From the NCBI RefSeq assembly GCF_013464485.1, contig NZ_RAUX01000029.1, forward strand, positions 51,603 through 115,602: a DNA stretch of 64,000 nucleotides. Direction: 5' to 3'. This DNA is from Stenotrophomonas maltophilia. GTDB taxonomy: Bacteria > Pseudomonadota > Gammaproteobacteria > Xanthomonadales > Xanthomonadaceae. The notes under the pieces are model-generated. The model searched no databases. It was not told the origin of the DNA and worked only from the letters and a program-made list of their open reading frames with translations. A program made the position numbers and the translations under genes. Of the stretch, positions 52,538-61,277 are shown one piece after another. Every line of letters begins with the position of its first letter. The stretch's first letter is position 1.

Positions 52538-55500
52538 CGGGCACCTCCGCTGACCGGTGCAGCGGCAGGGGCGGCGGGTGTGGCCGCCGGCGTTGGAGCC
52601 GCGGGCGTACCACCCGCCACGCGCTCGGGCAGCTGCAGCCCGCGCTGCCAATCGCCGCCACCCTCAGCACCACCGCTGCCGGCCCGGCGCACAATACGCA
52701 TTTCCACCGTCACCCCCACGCCATTGCCATTCCAGGTGATGCGGCTGGAGTCGTCCAGGCGCTCGTACTCACCTTCCGCCATCAGGCGGTTGAAGCCGTT
52801 GGCGCCGGGCGCACTGAACACCTCCACCGTGCGGCCATCGCCGGTCACCGCGGTGATCTTCACACCTGGCACCTGCCCAGCGTTGGGGTACTGCATGGTC
52901 GTCCACTGCGGCGGCGTATTGCGGTAGCGCAGCACCTGGCCATCGATCTCGATGGTGTATTCCAGGGCACCCGCTGCCGGCGCCGGCAGGATCTCAAAGA
53001 TGGTGGTGTCCTGCGCCGCACCGGCCGCCGAGCCACTCACCCAGTTGCCGTAGTTGGCGACCAGCTCGGCCGACAGGTTCACGCCCTGCCCGGCCCAGCG
53101 CCGGGTCTCCAGCAGCGGGCCGCGCTGGATCACCAGCGTCCCCAGCGCGTCCTTGTTGAAGGCGGCGATGCTGCCACTGGCACCGAAGATGGCGGCGATG
53201 TCGCTCGGCGCAGCGTCGACGTCGGAGTTGAGGTTGAACGGATACTGCTGGCCGATGCGCGCCTTGAACGGGTCGTAGACCTGCGCCTTCCAGGTCTTGT
53301 TGACCTCATCCTCGGTGGGCGGGATCAACGCGCTGAAGGTCTGGGCCAGCGGACGCAGCAGCAACGGACGCAGGGCTTCGCGCTGTTTCTCGTCCAGCCC
53401 GGTCAGCACCTGCTCGTCCACCAGCGCAAGGCCCACGCTCAGTTCCGACCCTTCATTGCTGAAGGTGTCCTGCATGAGCTTGCGGGTGCCGACGCCGATT
53501 TCGCCCTGGCTCTTGATCGCGTTCAGGCGGGCACGCAGCTTGGCCAGCGTCTCGAAGTACGCGGTGATGACGGCAGGCTGGTCACCGCGCTCGCTGGTCA
53601 GCCGAGCGATGCCTTCGAAGGCCTTGCCGATCGGGCCGACCGGCTGTGCAGCCGCCGTCGCCGCCGGGTCCTTGCGCAGGATGGTGCGCTGGAACCAAGC
53701 CACGAAACCCTTGCGTGCCTTGCTGGAGCGGGCCAACGCCTGCGGGTTGTCCCAGACGGTCTCCTCGTTGATGCGTTCCAGCAGAGCGCGCAGCGGCGAA
53801 TTGCTGGCATCTCCCAGCTTGTTGATGCGCGCCACGGCCTCATCGAAGGTGCTGAACTCCGCCACGCTCAGGCCCTGCAGGAACTTGGTCCACTCGCGGG
53901 CGTAGTCGTTCTTGTACATGTTCACCAGCTCGCGCGAGACATGCTCCGGGCTGCCAGCCAGTGACAGGTCGCTCTGCTCGGTGGTGCCCAGTACCCAGTC
54001 GGTGGTGCTCAGCTGGGTATTGGCCGCCTCCTTGATCGCATCCTGCACATACTCCTCCCACGCCTTGCGCGAGAAGGCGCCGGAAATGGCGTAGCTGCCG
54101 TTGATCAGGCGGCCATTGCGCTCGACACCCACCAGGCTGTCGACCGTGGTGGTACCGAAACGTGCGCCGGCCCGCGCCTTGATCTGTGCATACACGCGCT
54201 CCATCGCCGGCTGGCCCTTCATCACCTGCCCCAGCGCCTGGCGCGTATCGGAGACCAGGGTGACCTTGTTCTGCACCTGCGGCCAGCTCGGCTTGCCGGC
54301 CTGCGCCACGTAGAACGTCATCAGCTTCTCGGCCGCGCGGACCATTTCCTCGCGGCTCATCTGGCCGCGGTTGGCCTCCAGCCAGGTGCGCCAGAACAGG
54401 GTCAGCTGCTGCGACAGGTGCGCGCCTTCCACGTACTTGGGATTACCCAGCATCAGGTAGGTCTTGAGCGCGTTGTAGGCATCGTTGGTGCTGGTCGGCG
54501 AGGCATTCTGGTACAGCACTTCGCTCTCGGCGGCGGTACTGTTGCCCTGCCCCAGCTTGTCGCGCTCGGCTACCACCTGACCGAGGTAGTTCTCCAGGTT
54601 CGATACGGTGGGGGCCAGCATCACCTGCTGCATGCCATGGTTGTACTCACGCAGCAGCTTCTCGCGGATGGCCGTGCCCTGGTACAGGCCGAGGTGGGTG
54701 GTGATGCCGCCCTCCTTGCCGTAACGGTCCAGCTGCTCCATGCGGTCCTGCAGCAGCAGGAGCGCGTCGATGCGCGACTTCAGGTCCATGCGGTCCTTCT
54801 GCACCCGCACGGCCTGGTCCAGATCCTTGGTCGCATTGGCCACCAGCTGCGCATTGGTCGTATACGACCAGGTCCACAGGCCCAGCGCCAACGCCAGCAC
54901 ACCTACCGCGCCGAGGAACACGCCATAGCGCAGGCGGTTCTGATGGGGGCTGGAATACTGCCGCACCAGCTCCTTGTCAGCAAAGATCACCTTGCGGAAC
55001 AGATCCTTGAGGAAGAACGCGGTGTGGCCGGTCGGCGCTTCATCGACATTGGAGCCGCGCTCCAGGTTGAACTGGCGGCCGACACGCTCGGAAGCATGGT
55101 GCACCGAGCGCCCTTCCTGCAGCGCGCTGGAGAAGTAGAAGCCGCGGAACACCGGCTTGAACTGGTACGGATTGTCTTCGAACAGCGTGGCGATGAACGT
55201 ACGCAGCGCCGGCTTGATGCCGACGAACTCCAGCGGCAACGACAGCAGGCCCGGCGACACCTCGCGGCCACGCTGCATCGCCATATGGGTCAGGCTCATT
55301 TCCTTGATGCCTTCGGCCAGCTCATCGAAGTGGCTGTCGAAGGCGGCCAGTGCATCGCCCTGCTGCTGTACGTCGAACGGCAGCGTCGCGCCCCACACGT
55401 GCTCGCGCTCGCCCGGGTCCAGGTTGCGGAAGAATTCGCTGAAGCCGGCGATCAGGTCAGCCTTGGTGAACAGCACGTAGACCGGCGCGAACACTTCCAG

Positions 55501-56244
55501 CCGCTCGGTGATTTCCTGCACGCGCTGGCGCAGGTTCTTGGCCAGCTCGATCGCGAATTCCGGCTTGCTGCCGGAAAGCTCGGCCAGGCTGGCGGCGATG
55601 ATCACGCCGTTGATCGGCGCGCGTGGACGGTTCTTCTTCAGCAGGCCGAGGAAGGTCAGCCACTCCATGCGGTCCTCGACGCTGACCGAGTAACGGCCGG
55701 CGGTATCGAGCACGATGCCATTGGTGGTGAAGTACCAGTCACAGTTGCGGGTGCCGCCGATGCCCTGCACCACGTTGCCGCGGTTGTCCTCGAACGGGAA
55801 CTGCAGCCCGGAGTTGAGGATGGCCGTGCTCTTGCCGGCCGCGGGATTGCCGATGATCACATACCACGGCAGCTCGTACAGCGCGGCGTTGCCCTTCAGC
55901 ACGCCCATCCGCGAGGACTTGATCTGCTTGACCGCATCCATCATGCGGGTGCGCAGCGCCTCGGTATCGGCACGCTGCGCCGGCTGCGACGAGGCCACCG
56001 CCTTGTCCGCCTCATCCTTGACCATCGCCTCCACGCGCTTGGCCGCGCGCCGCGCGAGGATCCGCTTGATGCCCCAGACCAGCAGCGCCAGCAGCAGCAG
56101 GCCTGCCAGCACGACGGCCACCCAGATGCCTATCTGCCGCGCTTCGGCTTCACCGTAGTGGGCCAGCGCAGCGGCACCGACCAGGCCGATCACCATCCAC
56201 AGACGGTAGTCGCGCAGGTAGTAGCTGAAATTGCTCAAACTCAT
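52534..56244 (-). CDS. tssM: TssM (IcmF) membrane-complex subunit
   Basis: This 1236-residue protein has two N-terminal membrane helices (about 14-30 and 38-57), an ATP/GTPase-like domain with Walker A GNPAAGKST (132-140), a third helix (about 440-457), a long periplasmic IcmF domain and a C-terminal beta domain (about 1040-1190). The C-terminus is Pro/Ala-rich. TssM spans inner membrane and periplasm to join TssJ and TssL. Neither tssJ nor tssL lies beside it, which is unusual. Confidence 0.95.
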   Translation of the reverse strand: MSLSNFSYYLRDYRLWMVIGLVGAAALAHYGEAEARQIGIWVAVVLAGLLLLALLVWGIKRILARRAAKRVEAMVKDEADKAVASSQPAQRADTEALRTRMMDAVKQIKSSRMGVLKGNAALYELPWYVIIGNPAAGKSTAILNSGLQFPFEDNRGNVVQGIGGTRNCDWYFTTNGIVLDTAGRYSVSVEDRMEWLTFLGLLKKNRPRAPINGVIIAASLAELSGSKPEFAIELAKNLRQRVQEITERLEVFAPVYVLFTKADLIAGFSEFFRNLDPGEREHVWGATLPFDVQQQGDALAAFDSHFDELAEGIKEMSLTHMAMQRGREVSPGLLSLPLEFVGIKPALRTFIATLFEDNPYQFKPVFRGFYFSSALQEGRSVHHASERVGRQFNLERGSNVDEAPTGHTAFFLKDLFRKVIFADKELVRQYSSPHQNRLRYGVFLGAVGVLALALGLWTWSYTTNAQLVANATKDLDQAVRVQKDRMDLKSRIDALLLLQDRMEQLDRYGKEGGITTHLGLYQGTAIREKLLREYNHGMQQVMLAPTVSNLENYLGQVVAERDKLGQGNSTAAESEVLYQNASPTSTNDAYNALKTYLMLGNPKYVEGAHLSQQLTLFWRTWLEANRGQMSREEMVRAAEKLMTFYVAQAGKPSWPQVQNKVTLVSDTRQALGQVMKGQPAMERVYAQIKARAGARFGTTTVDSLVGVERNGRLINGSYAISGAFSRKAWEEYVQDAIKEAANTQLSTTDWVLGTTEQSDLSLAGSPEHVSRELVNMYKNDYAREWTKFLQGLSVAEFSTFDEAVARINKLGDASNSPLRALLERINEETVWDNPQALARSSKARKGFVAWFQRTILRKDPAATAAAQPVGPIGKAFEGIARLTSERGDQPAVITAYFETLAKLRARLNAIKSQGEIGVGTRKLMQDTFSNEGSELSVGLALVDEQVLTGLDEKQREALRPLLLRPLAQTFSALIPPTEDEVNKTWKAQVYDPFKARIGQQYPFNLNSDVDAAPSDIAAIFGASGSIAAFNKDALGTLVIQRGPLLETRRWAGQGVNLSAELVANYGNWVSGSAAGAAQDTTIFEILPAPAAGALEYTIEIDGQVLRYRNTPPQWTTMQYPNAGQVPGVKITAVTGDGRTVEVFSAPGANGFNRLMAEGEYERLDDSSRITWNGNGVGVTVEMRIVRRAGSGGAEGGGDWQRGLQLPERVAGGTPAAPTPAATPAAPAAAPVSGGAR

Positions 56245-56259
56245 GCAGGGATCCAGGGG

Positions 56260-57693
56260 TCAGGAGGCCGACGGCGCATCGGCCGGCAGCGTCGGGGAAG
56301 GAAGAGGATCGACCAGGCCGAACAGGCGCTGCTGGTTGTCGGCAACGCCGAGCAGCAACACCGGTTCGGCCTGGCGTTGGAGTTGTGCATGGGCCAGCGC
56401 CAGCTGGGCGATCGGCAGCACCGGCCCCAGCTCGCCGGCACTGATCGCCAGCGCCAGGCTCTGCGGACTGAAATCGAGGTCGGGCGCCAGCGTCGCGGCG
56501 ATGGCAGCGGCATCGACCATCAGGTCGCCGCGGTGATCGGCATCGTGCAGCACGAACTGCGCCTGCGCCTGCGCCTGGCCGAGGGAGGCATGCCAGTGCG
56601 TGGCCAACACCGCCAGCTGCCGGCGCTGCTCGGCCGGGCGCTGCGCTTCGATCTGTTCGGCACGCACCAGTTGCGGGCGCCACACGCGGCCGGCCCCGTC
56701 GTGCGCCAGCGCCCGGCTGGACAGCAGCACGCCGGCGGCGCCTTCGCCCGGCACCCGGCCATCGGGATTCTGCGCGGTCGCCAGCACGCCCGAGGCCTGC
56801 CAGGCCGCGACGAGCGCGGAATCGATGAAGGAGGTGGCCGCCAGCACCAGGTGCCAGCGCGGCTGCCCCGTCGACAGCGCATCGATCACCCGCTGCAGAT
56901 GCGGCCAGACTTCGCGGGCGCCATCCAGCGTGGTGACGCGCACATCGAAGCGGCGCGCATCCAGGCCCGCCAGGCGCGCCTGCTCCAGCAGCCAGTCCTG
57001 TGCCCAGTGGCGCAGCGGATCGGACCAGCTGCCGGGCACCAGAAGCTCGATGCTGAGTACGTTCTCCACGCGCTGTTCGTCGCGACGACGCAGCCCTGCC
57101 ACCACCACCTCCTCAGAGGCCACGATCTCCGGCAGCACCGTGAACACGGTTTCCAGCAGCTCTTCCAGCACCGGTCGCAGCAACGCCAGTGCGCGGCGTT
57201 CATGCGCCGCCGTGTCGATGCCATCCTGGCGCGCCTGCACGACCTCGAACTCGTCCAGGTCCTGGGCCGCGCTCATCCGCACCGGCAGGTTGTAGTTGTC
57301 ACGGAAGCGCCCATCCAGCGAAGGGCGCGGTGGCGCCGCAGCCGTCGCCAGCAGCGCCGGCGCATCCAGATCCACGCCCAACCGAAGGGTGCCGGCAAGC
57401 AGCGCGACCGAAGGCGGCGCAGCGGACTGCGGATCGGTCGCCTCCTGCTTTGCAGCTCCCGCCTTGCCGTCATCAGACGTGGCCTTGTCCAGCGCCGATT
57501 CCGCACCACGGCGCACAGCGCCGCGCAGCATGAAGCCTGCGCTGCTCAGCCCAACAGGCAGCAGGCCCAGGTAGGCCAGCATCTGCATGCCGGTCGGTAC
57601 CGTGCCGCTGTTGCGCCAATAGAGAATCGTCGCGCCCCAGGTAGCGATGAACACCATCACCACCGACGCTGCCTTGCCCAGCCATCCTGCCAT
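56260..57693 (-). CDS. T6SS-linked membrane protein with a cysteine-less ketosynthase-like segment
   Basis: This 477-residue protein has two N-terminal helices (about 10-27 and 38-57) and a large soluble domain. The block HLVLAATSFIDSALVAAW...NPDGRVPGEGAAGVLLSSRA (280-328) has the VDS...G(F/R)xPGEGAA pattern of beta-ketoacyl synthases and thiolase-fold proteins. The whole protein has no Cys, so it cannot be a normal ketosynthase. It lies between tssM (16 bases away) and the PAAR gene on the same strand. Function unknown; a structural T6SS role is inferred. Confidence 0.68.
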   Translation of the reverse strand: MAGWLGKAASVVMVFIATWGATILYWRNSGTVPTGMQMLAYLGLLPVGLSSAGFMLRGAVRRGAESALDKATSDDGKAGAAKQEATDPQSAAPPSVALLAGTLRLGVDLDAPALLATAAAPPRPSLDGRFRDNYNLPVRMSAAQDLDEFEVVQARQDGIDTAAHERRALALLRPVLEELLETVFTVLPEIVASEEVVVAGLRRRDEQRVENVLSIELLVPGSWSDPLRHWAQDWLLEQARLAGLDARRFDVRVTTLDGAREVWPHLQRVIDALSTGQPRWHLVLAATSFIDSALVAAWQASGVLATAQNPDGRVPGEGAAGVLLSSRALAHDGAGRVWRPQLVRAEQIEAQRPAEQRRQLAVLATHWHASLGQAQAQAQFVLHDADHRGDLMVDAAAIAATLAPDLDFSPQSLALAISAGELGPVLPIAQLALAHAQLQRQAEPVLLLGVADNQQRLFGLVDPLPSPTLPADAPSAS

Positions 57694-57735
57694 CAGTTGC
57701 CCTGCTCCATGCGCTGCTCCCGTCGACCGCGCTGA

Positions 57736-57996
57736 TCAGCGCAGGCCGGTAGCGGCCTGCGAAGCCACCAATGTCGCCCCGCATCCGGTACGGTCACCGT
57801 CGCGCGCCACCGGTTGGCCGTCGATCATGACGGTTGCGTCACCACTGACGATCGTGGTCGTGCCATGCATCGCGCACACGGCACGGTCACCCACGCGCGC
57901 CACCGGCTTGCCATTGATGTCGGTCTCGCCAGTGCCTGCCACCACGCTGCCACCGTGGCTGAGCTTGTCACCAACGACAATAAATGGTCGTGCCAT
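57736..57996 (-). CDS. PAAR-domain spike tip protein
   Basis: This 86-residue protein is a complete PAAR domain: VGDKLSHGGSVVAGTGETDINGKPVARVGDRAVC, then HGTTTIVSGDATVMIDGQPVARDGDRTGCG. PAAR proteins cap the VgrG trimer; the His and Cys residues likely bind the metal at the tip. It has no effector domain fused to it. Length is the minimum for a stand-alone PAAR. Confidence 0.92.
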   Translation of the reverse strand: MARPFIVVGDKLSHGGSVVAGTGETDINGKPVARVGDRAVCAMHGTTTIVSGDATVMIDGQPVARDGDRTGCGATLVASQAATGLR

Positions 57997-58098
57997 CCAT
58001 CATGCTCCTTGATCCTGTGTGACCTGGCGCTCCATCGCCCCCTGTGCCCCGGCGACCCAGATCATCGCCATAACCATACCAGCACCACCGTGTGGTTA

Positions 58099-58980
58099 TC
58101 ACCCTTGGCGTGACAGCTCTTCACGCTTGGCCGCACGCGCCGCGCGGCAGCGGGATGTCATTTCCACGTGAACATAGTCCTTGATGCTGCGCCAGTTGCC
58201 GCCCCAGTCCAGCCCTGCCTGTTCAGCCAGTTCGCCGTACAGGAAGTAGCCGCGCTTGGTCCACTCATCATTCATGTCCCACTGCAGCTTGCCGTCACGG
58301 ATCGGGGCGCTGTCCACGCCCAGGCCATACTGATGGCAGCTCTGCCACGCACCAGCCCGTGTCGCCTTGCCTCCCGCCATCAACTCGGCCTGGCGCTCAG
58401 GGCTGCGATAGCCCTCGATCAGCACCATCTCGTAGCCATACTGGCGCCGCATCACCTCGTAGATGGCCAGCACGCGCTGCTGCAGATCCGCATCGATCTG
58501 GTTCCACTTGCGGTCCGCCGTGACAATTTCAGGCCGCAAACGACGCACCTCGGCGGTCGTGAACACCTCCGGCGGCGGTGGCGGCGGCGGGGTCAGACGC
58601 TCGCCACGCAACAGCTGGGCCACCATCGAACTGGATTCCGCCAGATCATCGCCGCGAAAATCTTCCAGCACCACCGTCTGGCGCGTGACCAGTATCACAA
58701 TTGGAGGAATCACCAGAGCGGCCGTGGCAATTGCCAGAATCGGCCAATGACGCCGGATCGCGCTATGCGCCGCACCGGCCTCTTCACGAACCCCACTGCG
58801 CACCCGCGTGACGCCGTGACCGACCTTGTCGCCGACCCGCCCGGCCCTGCGCCGGAATCCGCCGAACCGGCGCGCCAACGCCTGGCGCAGCGACTCCACC
58901 GTCTCAGGGAACAACAACACCCAGCACACCAGTGCCACAAGCAGCACGACGGCAATGGCTGCAACCACGATTGGCAACAC
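58099..58980 (-). CDS. TagX-like membrane-anchored M15 peptidase
   Basis: This 293-residue protein has an N-terminal helix (about 3-25), a second helix (WPILAIATAALVIPPIVILVT, about 79-99), a Pro-rich stretch (PPPPPPP), and an M15 domain. The domain holds YRSPERQAEL, SCHQYGLGVD (His216, Asp223) and DYVHVEM (His271). TagX is a similar L,D-endopeptidase that cuts the cell wall so the T6SS can cross it. The fit with the T6SS operon is good. The gene is divergent from the unknown gene at 59178. Confidence 0.75.
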   Translation of the reverse strand: MLPIVVAAIAVVLLVALVCWVLLFPETVESLRQALARRFGGFRRRAGRVGDKVGHGVTRVRSGVREEAGAAHSAIRRHWPILAIATAALVIPPIVILVTRQTVVLEDFRGDDLAESSSMVAQLLRGERLTPPPPPPPEVFTTAEVRRLRPEIVTADRKWNQIDADLQQRVLAIYEVMRRQYGYEMVLIEGYRSPERQAELMAGGKATRAGAWQSCHQYGLGVDSAPIRDGKLQWDMNDEWTKRGYFLYGELAEQAGLDWGGNWRSIKDYVHVEMTSRCRAARAAKREELSRQG

Positions 58981-59177
58981 TGGTCCTCCCTGACACGCGA
59001 TCTGGTTGACGCCCCAACCGCTTTCACTAAGAATGCGAAAATTCGCTTCGGCAGATGCCGACTCAAACCAAGGGCTGGAAGCACTTGAATAATGGCGGAA
59101 TCAACCGGCCAAGTCTGCTCTCAGGGGGAGCGCAGACCAAAGGCCAGGCCCCCAATGCGGGCCGTATTCTGGCAGAC

Positions 59178-59933
59178 ATGGAGGGCCGGCAGGCAACCGC
59201 GTCGCCTCGTGCTGCGCGCGTATCGTCTGGTGGCACCCGTCGCCTCGGGCTATGGCTGGCCATCGGCGCCGCCGTCGTCGCAATTGCCGGGCTTGCTGCG
59301 TGGGGCCTCTCCGGCAGCGCCGATTACCCCGAGCCCAGCGAGTATTCGCTGGCCCCGGATCCGGCTCACGCAACGGGGCACCCGGATATCCCCGCCACGT
59401 CATCACGCGACGGCGCGGCCATCATCGTGGATGCGCCGCCTGCAGTGGGTGAGCCCGCGCTACCTGCACCCGCAGAGAGCATGACGCCCGTGCCTGCCGA
59501 TGCAGCCGCGGCAGTCGCCGCCCCCGCCACGGCAACAACAGGCACCAGCGCACGCAGCCCTGCAGCAGCGTCACGCAGCACGCGCGAGGCGCCGCGGGCC
59601 GGCACCCAGGGCAAGGGCGATGAAAACCTGCTCGGCACCCTGCTCGGCATCATCAAGGAAGAAGACAAGGCCAAGGGCAAGGCGAAGGCCAGCACCCAGC
59701 CGCAGAGCATGGATGACCTGATCGCGCAGATCGAGGCCGACCAGCGCAAGCGCACCGAGGACGAGCGTGCCGCCTTCGAGCGCGTGGCCAGCAAGAAGTC
59801 CGCGTCGACCGAGTCGAACATCCAGGCCCAGCTGCGCAGCTGCCCCAGCCCGACCTCGCTGAAGGGCGTGGATTGCCGCCGGCGGATCTGCGCCGCCGTG
59901 AGCGGCAAGGACCCGGCCTGCCCGGCGATGTAG
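59178..59933 (+). CDS. Single-pass membrane protein of unknown function
   Basis: This 251-residue protein has one membrane helix (LGLWLAIGAAVVAIAGLAAWGL, about 24-45), a Pro/Ala/Thr-rich linker, a charged helix (LLGIIKEEDKAKGKAKAST) and a C-terminal Cys-rich end (CPSPTSLKGVDCRRRICAAVSGKDPAC). The helix plus low-complexity linker is like TonB- or FtsN-type architecture. I do not recognise a family. The start at 59178 was chosen because the 41 residues upstream (from 59055) look non-coding. It is divergent from the TagX-like gene. Confidence 0.6.
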   Translation: MEGRQATASPRAARVSSGGTRRLGLWLAIGAAVVAIAGLAAWGLSGSADYPEPSEYSLAPDPAHATGHPDIPATSSRDGAAIIVDAPPAVGEPALPAPAESMTPVPADAAAAVAAPATATTGTSARSPAAASRSTREAPRAGTQGKGDENLLGTLLGIIKEEDKAKGKAKASTQPQSMDDLIAQIEADQRKRTEDERAAFERVASKKSASTESNIQAQLRSCPSPTSLKGVDCRRRICAAVSGKDPACPAM

Positions 59934-59978
59934 TTGGTCTACTGCGGCGTCGGGCCGTGCCCGACGCAGCGATGACGC

Positions 59979-60182
59979 ATGCCCGTGAAGATCGAACCGA
60001 TAAGCCTTGTCTACATTGCGTTGGTGCTTGGCCTTCTCAGCCTCGTCTCGCACTCGGTTTATCACTACCTTGCACGCTTCTCGCGCTGGCAATCCAAGAC
60101 GAAGCGCTGGTTGGCGATCAGTCCGCTGCTGGGCTCCATGGCGCTGCTCATCTTCACGGTGTACTACGTTGCTACGCACTAG
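59979..60182 (+). CDS. Small two-helix membrane protein
   Basis: This 67-residue protein has two hydrophobic helices (LVYIALVLGLLSLVSHSVYHYL and WLAISPLLGSMALLIFTVYYV) joined by a basic segment. It is on the same strand as the preceding gene, 45 bases after its stop. No homologue is recognised; the high density of hydrophobic residues supports a real membrane protein over a chance ORF. Confidence 0.45.
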   Translation: MPVKIEPISLVYIALVLGLLSLVSHSVYHYLARFSRWQSKTKRWLAISPLLGSMALLIFTVYYVATH

Positions 60183-60221
60183 CCGGGTAGAGCTTCCGGT
60201 CCAGCCCCCATGGGTTGAGTA

Positions 60222-61277
60222 TCAGGCGTTGCCGGAGGTCCACGGCAGAAGCGCCAGCAGAACCATCGGCGCGAGCACGATCACTGCATTGAACAATGCC
60301 GGCAGCAGCCAGCGGACCCATAAGCGTGGCGCCCGTTCCTCGCTTGTCCGCTGCTGTGAGCATGCGCTCCGGTTGAGTGGTGCCTTCATCGTCAGGGAGT
60401 CCAGCTCGCTGGCCAGGGCGTCGGGCCACGCAACACGAGGTGCGTGACGCAGCAGCCAGAATCCCGCCAGCTCGAACCAGAACATGAGGCTGCCGAGAAA
60501 CAGGACAGACAACCAGCCGGAAAGCCCTTTGACACGATGGTCAGGATCAATCCAGGGATCGAAGACGAGCCGCTCCATCCGTGCCAGATCCGCTTGCACT
60601 CCACCCGTCGTCGGAGCGAAGGCAACCTGAGGAAGCGTTCGCATATTCCCGTTCATATAATGACGAATGAACTCCCAAAGCTCTTCGGGACCTGCGTCGT
60701 TGAGCTCCGGCTCCGACAGGGGCAGGAACTTGTCGATCTGGCGACTGCCTGGCGTCAACTCAACAACAGCGAGTACCTGGACTGGCGTGGAGCCATGTTT
60801 GCCACGGACGAGATCTCTCCTGCTGATGGGTACCGCAGCATCGTAATCCAGACTTACCCAGCCTCTTTTCGTGTCCACCCAGTAGTAGAACTTTCCAAGC
60901 CGGCGACTGAGTACCACCGGCGGCTCAGCAGGCTTGCGATACAGATGACAGACCGACGCCAGACAACCGATCGCCCCGCCAGCATACAAGGTGACCAGCA
61001 GAATCAAATGCGGCCAGCCCTGCGCCCAGCTCTCGATCGTCAAAGCCACGTTGATCGCCATACTGATGAGTGGTAACGACGCGACCAGTGACAGGACGAA
61101 CAGAAAGCCCCGATTCGAGGGTCGCTTCCAGCCTGCGAACACCAGGGAGCTCTCGTCAATCCACTGAACCGCACGACCAGGGCTCGTGGACGCCCGCCCC
61201 GGCAGACCCACCTCCTGCAGGAAATGCCCCCAGTGCCCGTTCTGGCCTGGGAGCATCTTGAATCCGGACACCTTCAT
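60222..61277 (-). CDS. DUF6708-like multi-pass membrane protein (copy 1, divergent)
   Basis: This 351-residue protein has paired hydrophobic helices near 58-80 and 88-108, a soluble middle part (LGKFYYWVDTKRGWVSLDYDAAVPISRRDLVRGK, LWEFIRHYMNGN), and two helices near the C-terminus. The layout matches the next two genes: helix pair, soluble domain with W-E-x-I-R-x-Y-M, then helix pair. I assign it to the DUF6708-like group by this pattern. Its stop region lies beside the small membrane protein gene. Function unknown; such genes are seen next to T6SS loci. Confidence 0.58.
   Translation of the reverse strand: MKVSGFKMLPGQNGHWGHFLQEVGLPGRASTSPGRAVQWIDESSLVFAGWKRPSNRGFLFVLSLVASLPLISMAINVALTIESWAQGWPHLILLVTLYAGGAIGCLASVCHLYRKPAEPPVVLSRRLGKFYYWVDTKRGWVSLDYDAAVPISRRDLVRGKHGSTPVQVLAVVELTPGSRQIDKFLPLSEPELNDAGPEELWEFIRHYMNGNMRTLPQVAFAPTTGGVQADLARMERLVFDPWIDPDHRVKGLSGWLSVLFLGSLMFWFELAGFWLLRHAPRVAWPDALASELDSLTMKAPLNRSACSQQRTSEERAPRLWVRWLLPALFNAVIVLAPMVLLALLPWTSGNA

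Noticed and set aside
54418-57735. A 1105-codon + strand frame across tssM and the ketosynthase-like gene
   Set aside because: It crosses two real minus-strand genes and their spacer, and its product has no recognisable domain. It is an antisense shadow.
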